Source: a virus
IMG/VR virus record: IMGVR_UViG_3300034009_000006
Coordinates: 1-24,724 of that record
Length of the DNA: 24,724 nucleotides
Direction: 5' to 3' (one strand)
The notes beneath the pieces were generated by a model that searched no databases, was not told where the DNA came from, and saw only the letters and a program-made list of their open reading frames with translations. Position numbers and translations under genes: made by a program. Of the stretch, positions 1 to 6,300 are shown piece by piece. Numbering within the stretch: the stretch's first letter is position 1; each line of letters opens with the position of its first letter.

Positions 1-111
1 ATCGCCCTCACCAGCCACGACGCGGGCGGCGTCACCCGCCGCGACATCGGGCTGGCGCAGGCGATCGACGGCCTCGCGCCCCAGCTTGCCCCGGAGGCGA
101 TGCGCCACTAG
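1..111 (+). CDS. phhB: pterin-4a-carbinolamine dehydratase, C-terminal end (partial)
   Basis: Only the last 36 codons are present; the frame is open from base 1 and stops at TAG. The residues [20 protein letters not shown] match the C-terminal signature of 4a-hydroxytetrahydrobiopterin dehydratase, where the usual form is LTTHDAGG(L/V)T..D..LA..ID. The family recycles the pterin cofactor of aromatic amino acid hydroxylases in the cytoplasm. It ends 24 bp before the tRNA gene and belongs to the host chromosome, not to the inserted element. The call rests on a short stretch, but the motif is distinctive. Confidence 0.8.
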   Translation: MALTSHDAGGVTRRDIGLAQAIDGLAPQLAPEAMRH

Positions 112-135
112 AGGACCGTCCTTCCAGGACCTTGC

Positions 136-226
136 GGAGCGGTGGCCGAGTGGTCGAAGGCGCTCGCCTGGAAAGTGAGTATACGCCAAAAGCGTATCGA
201 GGGTTCGAATCCCTCCCGCTCCGCCA
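136..226 (+). tRNA. tRNA-Ser (anticodon GGA)
   Basis: A complete class II tRNA can be folded by eye. The acceptor stem is GGAGCGG with CCGCTCC, followed by G and an encoded CCA. The D arm is GCC..GGC. The anticodon stem is CTCGC/GTGAG around the loop CTGGAAA (anticodon GGA, reading UCC and UCU). There is a long variable arm (TACGC..GCGTA) and a T arm GAGGG-TTCGAAT-CCCTC. The integrase gene follows 158 bp downstream, so this tRNA is the likely integration target; the element keeps the 3' end of the gene intact. Confidence 0.97.
199..226 (+). other. probable attachment-site core (att) in the tRNA-Ser 3' end
   Basis: Tyrosine integrases of this type usually recombine in the T-arm/acceptor part of a tRNA gene and restore its 3' end. 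The integrase begins just downstream, which marks the T arm to CCA end as the probable crossover region. The second copy needed to prove this would lie at the far end of the element, outside the window, so the exact core is inferred. Confidence 0.45.
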
Positions 227-339
227 CTACCCCAGCGCAAACGGGCGCATACAGTCGCAGACCCCTTGATTTTCTGCCGTTTTAGCCGTATTGGCTACCG
301 TACGCAGTCGCATGATGTCGCATCAAATCGCCGGTTTGA

Positions 340-380
340 TGGGGGTATTGTGGGGGTAGCGAAACCCAGATTGGGGGTAT
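340..380. repeat. three phased TGGGGGTA direct repeats upstream of int
   Basis: TGGGGGTA occurs starting at 340, 351 and 372, immediately before the integrase start codon at 384. The spacings are 11 and 21 bp, about one and two helical turns, so all copies face the same side of the helix. This looks like an array of integrase arm-type or directionality-factor binding sites that may also autoregulate int. The repeats are seen directly; the function is inferred from position. Confidence 0.55.
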
Positions 381-383
381 CGG

Positions 384-1694
384 ATGCTGACGGACACTCA
401 AGCCAGAAAAGCCGCTCCGCAGGAGCGGGACTATAAGCTCTCCGACTCAGGCGGGCTCTTCCTCCTGGTCACCAAGGGCGGAGCGAAAAGCTGGCGCCTG
501 AAGTACCGCTACGGCGGCAAGGAGAAGCTGCTCACCTTCGGGCTCTACCCGGACGTGGGTCTAGCGGAGGCGCGGAAGCGCCGCGACGAGGCGCGGCGCC
601 AGCTGCGGGAGAACGTCGATCCGGCGGTCGAGAAGCAGAAGGCTCGGCTGGACGCGGCGGCTGCGGCGAGCCAGACCTTCGAGAAGCTGGCCCGGAAGTG
701 GCACGCCAACGAAGAGGGCCGCTGGGGCGAGGTTCACGCTGCCGACGTGCTGCGCAGCCTTGAGCGGGACGTCTTCCCCGCGATCGGCCGGTTGCCGATT
801 AGCCAGATCGACACCCCCTTGATCCTCTCCGCCCTCCGCAAGGTCGAGGCCCGCGGATCGATTGAAACTGCCCGGCGCTGCCGGCAGCGGATATCGGCCG
901 TCTTCGTCTACGCCATCTCGGAGGGCCATGCCCGGGAGGACCCGGCCGCCGTGGTCGCCAAGGCGCTCAAGCCTCTTCCGAAGAAGGGCCGCCAGCCGTC
1001 AATCGTCGACGGGATCGATGACCTTGAGGAGATGGTGCGGGCCGCACAGAACCTGCTCATCGCCGCCGAGGACGCGGGAGCTTCCCCGGTGACCAAGCTG
1101 GCCTCGCGCCTGCTAGCGCTCACCGGCGTCCGCCCCGGAGTCGTGCTGGGCACGACTTGGGCCGAGTTCGAGGATCTGGACGGCGACGCGCCGCTCTGGC
1201 GGATCCCCGCACGCCGCATGAAGCTGAGCAGGGATCGCAAGGACGAGGAGCAGTTCGACCACCTTGTTCCCCTGTCCCGGCAGGCCGTCGAGGTCGTGGA
1301 GGCGGTTCGCCGCCTCACCGGGCGGGCCGCCTACGTCTTCCCGAATCAGCGCCACAGCTACCGGCCGATGAGCGAGAACGCGATCGGCTACCTTTACAAC
1401 CGCGTCGGCTACCATGGGCGGCACGTCCCCCACGGCTGGCGCGCGGCCTTCTCCACCATCATGAACGAGAAGGCGGAGCGCGACGCGCGCGAGACCGAGC
1501 GGCCAGCTCTGGCGGAGCTGGATCGCAAGGTCATCGACCTGATGCTCGCGCACGTTCCTGAGAATAAGGTGGAGGGCGCTTACAACCGGGCCTCGCACAT
1601 GGGCAGGCGCCGGGAGATCGCGCAGGAGTGGGCGGACATGATCTGCGAGACGCTGAACCGCCCCGCCCAGCTGCTAGAGATGCCGCGGCGCTGA
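384..1694 (+). CDS. int: tyrosine-type site-specific integrase (tRNA-targeting, DUF4102/P4 type)
   Basis: 436 aa, a normal length for the P4/CP4-57-like integrase family. It catalyses integration and excision of the element at the neighbouring tRNA-Ser gene. The N-terminal ~90 residues carry the arm-binding DUF4102-like domain (DSGGLFLLVTKGGAKSW, with TFGLYPDVGLAEAR following). A SAM-like core-binding domain spans roughly 95-200 and the catalytic domain roughly 215-430. The catalytic set is visible: R250 in TGVRPG, H350 and R353 in HGWR, H390 in LAHV, and Y400 in AYNRA. The enzyme therefore looks intact. The gene reads away from the tRNA into the element and its stop codon overlaps the Shine-Dalgarno sequence of the next gene, so int is the first gene of a short rightward operon. 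Confidence 0.96.
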   Translation: MLTDTQARKAAPQERDYKLSDSGGLFLLVTKGGAKSWRLKYRYGGKEKLLTFGLYPDVGLAEARKRRDEARRQLRENVDPAVEKQKARLDAAAAASQTFEKLARKWHANEEGRWGEVHAADVLRSLERDVFPAIGRLPISQIDTPLILSALRKVEARGSIETARRCRQRISAVFVYAISEGHAREDPAAVVAKALKPLPKKGRQPSIVDGIDDLEEMVRAAQNLLIAAEDAGASPVTKLASRLLALTGVRPGVVLGTTWAEFEDLDGDAPLWRIPARRMKLSRDRKDEEQFDHLVPLSRQAVEVVEAVRRLTGRAAYVFPNQRHSYRPMSENAIGYLYNRVGYHGRHVPHGWRAAFSTIMNEKAERDARETERPALAELDRKVIDLMLAHVPENKVEGAYNRASHMGRRREIAQEWADMICETLNRPAQLLEMPRR

Positions 1695-1705
1695 AGGAGA
1701 ACGAG

Positions 1706-2095
1706 ATGCCCGCCATACCCCTCAAGGAAGCGATGATCGTCTGGACGCCCGACAGCGATCTGTGGCGCCAGAACCGGCGAGCGTCCCCGGCCGGCTCGAT
1801 CGCGCTTGTGCATTGGCCGGAGCATAAGAGCGCCTGGACCCGCTTCCCGAAGTCGGACGGCGCCTGCGCCGCCGACTGGCAAAACGGCAGCGACGAATAT
1901 CGCATGGATCGCCTTGCGCGGCTCGTACGGCAGCTGCTCGAGCAGGAGGGAATCCCGCAGGAGCACGTCAGCCAAGTCCTGCGGGGGATTGAGATCCCCG
2001 ACCCGGATTATTTCTCCGAAGCGCTGCGCCGGCAAGCCGAGCGACGGGGGCTCGAGGAGGAGGAAGAGGACGAGGAGGAGCCGGGCCATGGGTGA
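1706..2095 (+). CDS. hypothetical protein with acidic C-terminal tail
   Basis: 129 aa, not recognised. The ATG at 1706 has an AAGGAG ribosome-binding site that overlaps the int stop codon, so it is preferred to the longer in-frame reading that begins inside int. The N-terminal half is rich in W and basic residues (IVWTPDSDLWRQNRR). The middle predicts amphipathic helix (MDRLARLVRQLLEQEG), and the C-terminus has a run of nine E/D residues. It overlaps the following gene by 8 bp, showing translational coupling. A small DNA- or protein-binding accessory factor is possible, but nothing in the sequence proves it. Confidence 0.75.
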   Translation: MPAIPLKEAMIVWTPDSDLWRQNRRASPAGSIALVHWPEHKSAWTRFPKSDGACAADWQNGSDEYRMDRLARLVRQLLEQEGIPQEHVSQVLRGIEIPDPDYFSEALRRQAERRGLEEEEEDEEEPGHG

Positions 2096-2633
2096 GGCAA
2101 AGGCGAAGCGCGAGCGCCTCAGGGCAGTGATGCTCGACGAGTGCGAGAAGTGGAGCTTTCCGCCCAGCGTGGCCGAGGCGCAGGCCGTCGCCGAAGTGGG
2201 GCAGTTGCCGAGCGTCACCGCTCGGCGGGTCCCCGAACGCGATATCGCTTATATGCGGATGCCCGGCAAGGAGTGCCACGCGAACTGCGCCTGGTACGCT
2301 GACAACGACCCCGACAAGGCGACGCGGCACGTCATAGGCTGGTGGCGCCAGCCGGGCGCTTTTGTCCTACACTCGGTCGTTGAGCGGGCGGGGCAATATT
2401 TCTGCATCACTCCGCAGCTGCCCGACACGCCAGAGACCTTTGAGTTCATCCCAGATCCGGCCGTTGAGGGCCGGCAGGAAGGCGAGGTCCGCCGCTTCTA
2501 TCGGAACGGCCATCCCTGCCACCCCGGCCTCCGCTTCGATCCACCGTGGACCATCCGCTACATGGAGGCGGTCAAAGCCCGCTTGCTCGCGGGAGTCCAC
2601 CCGATGAGGGCGGGCGAAGTCGAGGTCGCTTAG
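2088..2633 (+). CDS. conserved phage/island hypothetical protein with CHxN motif
   Basis: 181 aa. ATG at 2088 follows a GAGGAG ribosome-binding site inside the previous gene and overlaps it by 8 bp. A central block has the order GKECHANCAWYADN, then GWWRQPGAFVLHSV, then ITPQ and FEFIPD. This is a compact globular domain with a CHxN motif, a GWW motif and an HS dyad, a pattern recalled from uncharacterised proteins on mobile elements; no function can be named. The N-terminus (residues 1-20) is basic and helical. It is the last gene of the int operon and overlaps the oppositely oriented HIRAN gene tail-to-tail by 4 bp. Confidence 0.75.
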   Translation: MGEAKAKRERLRAVMLDECEKWSFPPSVAEAQAVAEVGQLPSVTARRVPERDIAYMRMPGKECHANCAWYADNDPDKATRHVIGWWRQPGAFVLHSVVERAGQYFCITPQLPDTPETFEFIPDPAVEGRQEGEVRRFYRNGHPCHPGLRFDPPWTIRYMEAVKARLLAGVHPMRAGEVEVA

Positions 2634-2971
2634 CCGGGCTCGTCGCCGTCCATATTGAGCGTCAGGATCGCCCCTAGCGGCAGCCCGGTTCGCCGGCCGC
2701 CGGTGACCTTGCCAATGATCGCGCGGACGTCGTACCCGCGGTCGAGCTTGCTCCCGATCCACCCGCAATAGTCGGCGCCAAGATAGCCGATCTTCACTCC
2801 TCGGCAGCTGTGGACGGCGACAGCGCTCGGATCGTGCGGGTTGGCGGGTTCCCGGCAGAGCTCTACGGTTTCGCCCGCGGTGCAGCGACCGAGTTCCTCC
2901 TGCCGACTGGACCCGTCCTCGTTGTCGAATTGGCTGCCGACCAGGCGCAGCCGGAAGTCGTTGATTCCCAT
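2630..2971 (-). CDS. stand-alone HIRAN-domain protein
   Basis: 113 aa from the ATG at 2971; a longer in-frame reading to 3076 overlaps the upstream gene and looks less protein-like. The protein is almost entirely a HIRAN domain: an N-terminal strand (DFRLRLVGSQF), then GETVELCREPANPHDPSAVAV with the hallmark REP-NP-DP-AV signature at residues 40-52, and IGYLGADYCGWI at 61-72. HIRAN domains bind DNA, including 3' single-stranded ends, and are usually fused to SNF2 helicases or nucleases. Here the domain stands alone with no enzymatic partner. It is the last gene of a leftward operon of four very small genes. The start site is uncertain because no strong ribosome-binding site is visible. The domain call is firm. 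Confidence 0.85.
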   Translation of the reverse strand: MGINDFRLRLVGSQFDNEDGSSRQEELGRCTAGETVELCREPANPHDPSAVAVHSCRGVKIGYLGADYCGWIGSKLDRGYDVRAIIGKVTGGRRTGLPLGAILTLNMDGDEPG

Positions 2972-3017
2972 GCCGGCGGCATAGCGCGCGCCGAGCGCCG
3001 CCGACAACCGAAGCCCG

Positions 3018-3227
3018 TCAGGCGGCGCGGCGGCCCTCCTCGCGCAGCCCATCGATCGCGGCCCACACCTCCGCATCCAGCGGGCCGGAGAGCCCAGCTA
3101 GGGCCTTCTCAAGCATCAGGTCGTAGAGATCGAAGTCGCGCCCGGCGCTGGGCAGCGCCTTAGCGATAACGCCGACGAGGTGAGCAACCTCGTGGCCGGT
3201 ATAGGTGACGGAGGCGGGCTTAGACAT
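3018..3227 (-). CDS. small hypothetical protein
   Basis: 69 aa from the ATG at 3227, which has an AAAGG ribosome-binding site 6 bp upstream; another ATG two codons earlier (3233) sits too close to that site. The sequence predicts mostly helix: YTGHEVAHLVGVIAKAL, then FDLYDLMLEKALAGL, then AEVWAAIDGLREEG. It has no cysteine pairs, no membrane segment and no recognisable family. It lies between the HIRAN gene and another tiny gene in the same orientation and is presumably cotranscribed with them from the operator region near 3700. Confidence 0.65.
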   Translation of the reverse strand: MSKPASVTYTGHEVAHLVGVIAKALPSAGRDFDLYDLMLEKALAGLSGPLDAEVWAAIDGLREEGRRAA

Positions 3228-3269
3228 GGGCATCCTTTCGGGAGGGTAGGCGATGGAGCTGGAGGCGGC

Positions 3270-3500
3270 TCAGTAGGACCGGGGCTGGAGGCGCTCGCGG
3301 GCGGCGTGCGCCGCGCCCACCATGTTCGTCCAAATGGTGCCGTCGCGGGTCCTGACGCTCAGGCCGCTGTTGAGGGCGAGGCGCTCCTTGTCGTTGAACA
3401 CCTCCTCCATTTCGGCATCGCTGTAGCGGGAGACCCACTCGTTGCGGCGGGTGTCGGTCCCGAGGAGGAAATACAGGCCGTCGATCTTGGTGCTCTTCAT
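3270..3500 (-). CDS. small hypothetical protein
   Basis: 76 aa, unknown family. The ATG at 3500 has AAGGA upstream at a workable distance. The sequence begins MKSTKIDGLYFLLGTDTRR and looks like a small alpha/beta protein with a basic C-terminus (AARERLQPRSY). Codon use is GC-rich and like its neighbours. It is part of the leftward operon of small genes reading away from the triple-palindrome region. Confidence 0.65.
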   Translation of the reverse strand: MKSTKIDGLYFLLGTDTRRNEWVSRYSDAEMEEVFNDKERLALNSGLSVRTRDGTIWTNMVGAAHAARERLQPRSY

Positions 3501-3512
3501 CGCATCCGATCC

Positions 3513-3653
3513 TTAGAAAGCGAAAGTGACCCAGCGGGCGTCGAGGGTGGTCATCTTGCGGGCCTTCCGAAGCGCCTCCGCCTCGTTCCGGGCGCGGACG
3601 TAGAGGTCCTCGAACCGCTGCGCCTGGATCGCCTGAATGAAGTAGGTCTGCAT
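3513..3653 (-). CDS. very small hypothetical protein
   Basis: 46 aa from the ATG at 3653, preceded by GGAAG. The sequence starts MQTYFIQAIQAQRFEDLYVR and continues as a charged helix (ARNEAEALRKARK), ending WVTFAF. The longer in-frame reading up to 3776 runs through the operator palindromes and is rejected. It is the first gene of the leftward operon, 18 bp from the nearest palindrome, so its transcription probably starts inside the operator region. Confidence 0.6.
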   Translation of the reverse strand: MQTYFIQAIQAQRFEDLYVRARNEAEALRKARKMTTLDARWVTFAF

Positions 3654-3670
3654 CTTCCGTCTCCGTTCGA

Positions 3671-3775
3671 TGTGTATTGGATACACCGAGTTGCGGCGGC
3701 AGTCTAGCATTTTCTGTGTATCGCATACACAAATAGAGCTTGCGGCGTGTCGGCTTTCGCTGTATTGAGTACACA
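3671..3775. promoter_or_regulatory. triple-palindrome operator array between divergent operons
   Basis: Three copies of the 17-bp dyad TGTGTAT-N3-ATACACA lie at 3671-3687, 3715-3731 and 3759-3775. The middle copy is perfect, the left has one mismatch and the right has three. Their centres (3679, 3723, 3767) are exactly 44 bp apart, about four helical turns, so all face the same side. The region is locally AT-rich and separates hicA (rightward) from the small-gene operon (leftward), so both promoters should lie here. The HicB-like protein, which carries a ribbon-helix-helix segment, is the obvious candidate ligand. The palindromes are observed; the regulator is inferred. Confidence 0.75.
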
Positions 3776-3796
3776 TAGAGACAAGGAACGACGCAG

Positions 3797-3991
3797 ATGA
3801 TCAGCAGCCGGGAAGCCCTGAAAATCCTCAAAGCCGATGGCTGGTACGAGGTCCGGACGCGCGGCGACCACATCCAGATGCGGCATCCGACGAAGCCGGG
3901 CCTCGTGACGGTCCAGCATCCGGTGAAGGACCTTTCCCTCCGCAACATCATCAGCATCGAGAAGCAGAGCGGGGTAAGGCTCCGGCCCTGA
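3797..3991 (+). CDS. hicA: HicA-family mRNA interferase toxin
   Basis: 64 aa, the normal HicA length. HicA toxins are dsRBD-like ribonucleases that cut mRNA until HicB blocks them. The family pattern is complete: N-terminal helix SREALKILKADGWYEVR, catalytic loop RGDHIQMRHP with H25, strand GLVTVQHP, and a C-terminal SLRNIISIEKQSGV helix. The start ATG follows AAGGAACGAC. The gene begins 22 bp after the third operator palindrome. Its antitoxin normally overlaps or directly follows; here a 47-codon ORF is inserted before the hicB-like gene. Confidence 0.93.
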   Translation: MISSREALKILKADGWYEVRTRGDHIQMRHPTKPGLVTVQHPVKDLSLRNIISIEKQSGVRLRP

Positions 3992-4028
3992 GGGGCCGCC
4001 GCCGATACCGCCGACAAGGAGACCGACA

Positions 4029-4172
4029 GTGCCCACCCTGATTTTCAAAATAGGCCGCATCGAGTGCTGGGAGATGGGCGGCGAGTTCTACATCTACGGC
4101 GTACTCGCCAGCGGCCCGCAGGTTTGCCCGAGCGAGGGCATGGCGAGAGCCGTAGCAGCCAGCGCATACTAA
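4029..4172 (+). CDS. 47-aa protein between hicA and the hicB-like gene
   Basis: A GTG-initiated ORF of 47 codons with AAGGAG 6 bp upstream of the start. It reads MPTLIFKIGRIECWEMGGEF, continues with YIYGVLASGPQV and ends at a TAA 20 bp before the next start codon. The reading fits a small beta-rich protein with GC-rich codon use, and the strong ribosome-binding site supports translation. No family is recognised. Its place inside a toxin-antitoxin operon suggests a third component or an accessory cargo gene. Confidence 0.6.
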   Translation: MPTLIFKIGRIECWEMGGEFYIYGVLASGPQVCPSEGMARAVAASAY

Positions 4173-4192
4173 CCCTGAGCAGGAGACTGACA

Positions 4193-4843
4193 ATGCCCCC
4201 GATCTACTACCCCGCCGTCATCGACCGCAGCGCCAGCGGATACGGCGTCAGCTTCCCCGACTTCCCGGGCTGCGTCGCGGCCGGTGCCACCGTCCAGGAA
4301 GCGGCGGTGAACGCCGAGGCGGCCTTGGCCTTGCACCTCGATGGCATGCGCGCCGATAAGGAGAAGGTCCCCCAGCCGTCCTCCCTCGACGACATCGAGC
4401 CGGTGGAAGGCGCGGACGACGTCGCGCGCGTCCTCGTCAGGGTTGAGGTGCCCGCGGGCTTCACCCGCATTCAGGTGACCATCGAGGACGGCGTCCTCGC
4501 GGCGATCGACGCGGTCAGCAGCAATCGGTCCGGCTTCCTCGTCGATGCCGCGCGGGTCGCGCTGCAAGAGCGTGCGGGCTTGGCCAAGCACTTGCTGCTC
4601 GTGGCTTGGCAGAAGAAGAACGGCTGGCTCTTCCGCGAGAAGGCGCCGGAAGCGATCTTCGCTCACCGATCGGTCTATGGTATCCGCGCCATGCCGGGCG
4701 ACTTTGCCATCGTCAGCATGAAAGACCCGGTGACCCCCGCGATGATGGCGGACATGGAGGCCCATCTGCGCGGACGCGAGTTTCAGGCCTCAGTGGGTCC
4801 TTTGCGGCCGGACGATTATCACTGGGTGCAGCAGGGACGATAG
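4193..4843 (+). CDS. hicB: HicB-like antitoxin with ribbon-helix-helix segment and extra C-terminal domain
   Basis: 216 aa from the ATG at 4193, which has AGGAG upstream. Residues 1-65 are a standard HicB partial RNase H-like fold (YYPAVIDRSASGYGVSFPDF, PGCVAAG, then a helix to LHLDGMRADKEKVPQPS). Residues 78-127 look like a ribbon-helix-helix operator-binding segment (VPAGFTRIQVTIEDGVLAAI, then RSGFLVDAARVAL). Most HicB proteins end here. This one continues for ~89 residues (LLLVAWQKKNGWLFREK, GIRAMPGDFAIVSMKDP, HWVQQGR) with normal GC3 and no family I recognise. It should neutralise HicA and bind the palindromes upstream; the extension's job is unknown. Confidence 0.85.
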   Translation: MPPIYYPAVIDRSASGYGVSFPDFPGCVAAGATVQEAAVNAEAALALHLDGMRADKEKVPQPSSLDDIEPVEGADDVARVLVRVEVPAGFTRIQVTIEDGVLAAIDAVSSNRSGFLVDAARVALQERAGLAKHLLLVAWQKKNGWLFREKAPEAIFAHRSVYGIRAMPGDFAIVSMKDPVTPAMMADMEAHLRGREFQASVGPLRPDDYHWVQQGR

Positions 4844-4856
4844 ACGCTGCCGCGCC

Positions 4857-5411
4857 TTACCCCTCACCCGCTTCGCTCCCGTGTTCATCCGCCACCGGCT
4901 GGAACTCCAGCGGGAACTGCGCCTGCTGCGGCGGCAGGTCCAAGTCGGCTATCCCCCGGACGTCCATTGTCGCTCCGCTGAGCTTTCTGATGTCTTCGTC
5001 ATCGGAGTAGAGGACGTCTGCGCCTTCGACCCTTGCGATCGAGACGATTTGTTCGTCGAACTTCACCTTCCGGCGCGGGGCCGACGAGCGCCGGCCGGAG
5101 GTGAGGCGCTCTTGCTCCAGGGCCGCAAACTCTACCGCCGCGAGTTCATCGAAGGGCGCTACGCGCACGTGCTTCGTTGTGCTCAGGATCCTCAGCCACT
5201 CGGGCGCCGCCGGCCCTGCATAGACAAGGACCTCCGCGAGGGCGGGCGCGGGAACGATGATCTTGGCCTTGGACCTCTGAAGCTCGGCTATGAGGTACGC
5301 GATACGGTCGCCGCAACGCGTCACGGGCTGCGAAGTCGCTGGATCGACGGGTGCTCCGACCTCGGCGTCGAAGAGGTAGACGAGCACGCTCGCGTCGAAA
5401 GCCACTATCAA
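4857..5411 (-). CDS. PIN-domain protein (putative ribonuclease)
   Basis: 184 aa. It begins at a TTG that overlaps the upstream stop as TTGA; a GTG two codons later is the alternative start. PIN domains are metal-dependent RNases, often VapC-type toxins. The acidic residues line up: D6 in AFDASVLVYLFD, E60 in APALAEVL, D119 in KFDEQIVSIA and D137/D138 in LYSDDEDI. The length is greater than a typical VapC (~130 aa) because of an insert at residues 16-35 and a C-terminal tail rich in P, Q and E. It is translationally coupled to the unknown gene upstream, so the pair probably acts together. It converges on hicB with a 13-bp gap. Confidence 0.88.
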   Translation of the reverse strand: MIVAFDASVLVYLFDAEVGAPVDPATSQPVTRCGDRIAYLIAELQRSKAKIIVPAPALAEVLVYAGPAAPEWLRILSTTKHVRVAPFDELAAVEFAALEQERLTSGRRSSAPRRKVKFDEQIVSIARVEGADVLYSDDEDIRKLSGATMDVRGIADLDLPPQQAQFPLEFQPVADEHGSEAGEG

Positions 5412-6151
5412 TGCGCCGCCCCCTCATCCCGCCGATCATCGAGCAGGCGCTGGACGACGTCTGGAACGTCGCCGAGGCGGGATGGTGCGGCACGCAAGCG
5501 CTCGACCACGTCACTGAGCGGCGCATCGTCGAGTTCGTCGAAGTCCAGGATCTTGAAGGCGCGAAGCTCCCAGCTGCCGTCCCCGTGCCGATACCACGTC
5601 CCCGTTCCCCGAAAGCGCAGCGTGCCCCCGAACAGGTGGTGCCGCAGGCGAAGCGCCAAGGCTTCGGTCGCGGTTAAAACCGAGAACTCGCGATGGCCGT
5701 CGCGGATATGAACGTGCTTGCTCTCGTCCTTGCCGCCGATCCGGTAGACCTGCCCGTCGAGGATGCCGTCCTGCCGGAAGGGACCGAACACCGCCGGCTC
5801 CGGCCGGCGCTTGCCTGGGAACGGGATCACCACCGCATCGCCGTCACCAGTGAGCGAGCCGTAAGCGTTGTCTTGGCGGAGCATCTGATCAATATCGTCG
5901 AACGCCTTGCGCGTCTCCTTCGTCGCCGTGCCAGCGCGAAGCGAGTGAACTCGCTCGCGGACCTTCGGCCGGGCCGGCTCATCAACCCCGGCCTTGATGG
6001 CAACCGAGGCGTCGTAGACTTCGCGAAAGTGGACATTCGCTCCCTCGCCGAGCAGGCGCGCGAACGCGGCCATATACTCAGCCAGCCGCTCCATCGGGAT
6101 GGTCCGCGGCGTGTAGCTGTCGCTGATATGGAAGCTGTAGCCCTCGTCCAT
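5408..6151 (-). CDS. unknown partner of the PIN-domain protein
   Basis: 247 aa from the ATG at 6151 (GAGG 6 bp upstream); in-frame TTG and GTG codons extend it up to 6208 but have weaker start signals. The N-terminal half has the block YTPRTIPMERLAEYMAAFAR, then LLGEGANVHF and ARPKVRERV, a pattern recalled from uncharacterised proteins that precede PIN-domain genes in proteobacteria. The C-terminal half predicts mixed beta strands (VYRIGGKDESKHVHIRDG, GGTLRFRGTGTWYRHGDG). No HTH, RHH or AbrB DNA-binding motif of a classic antitoxin is evident. Its stop overlaps the PIN start by 4 bp. A toxin-antitoxin-like or RNA-processing pair is an inference. Confidence 0.75.
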   Translation of the reverse strand: MDEGYSFHISDSYTPRTIPMERLAEYMAAFARLLGEGANVHFREVYDASVAIKAGVDEPARPKVRERVHSLRAGTATKETRKAFDDIDQMLRQDNAYGSLTGDGDAVVIPFPGKRRPEPAVFGPFRQDGILDGQVYRIGGKDESKHVHIRDGHREFSVLTATEALALRLRHHLFGGTLRFRGTGTWYRHGDGSWELRAFKILDFDELDDAPLSDVVERLRAAPSRLGDVPDVVQRLLDDRRDEGAAH

Positions 6152-6211
6152 ATCTTGCCTCACGTCGTTCGTTGGTGATCTATAGCTGTCGGCATAAACC
6201 GTCACCAAACG

Positions 6212-6244
6212 AAAAAGGCGGCGGAAGCCGAAGCTCCCGCCGCC
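6212..6244 (-). terminator. intrinsic terminator of the methylase transcript
   Basis: On the minus strand GGCGGCGG (6244-6237) pairs with CCGCCGCC (6224-6217) around a 12-nt loop and is followed by TTTTT (6216-6212). This is a textbook rho-independent terminator 57 bp after the stop of the DNA methylase gene. It separates the methylase transcript from the leftward PIN operon. Confidence 0.85.
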
Positions 6245-6300
6245 CTGCCAGTCGTATGCAATCGGGCCTGATGCCGAAGCAGCGCGGCAACCGGCGCCTC

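Noticed and set aside
4881-5711. Rightward frame opposite the PIN gene and its partner
   Set aside because: The minus-strand genes have a conserved domain and coupled start/stop; the plus frame is low complexity and crosses both genes.
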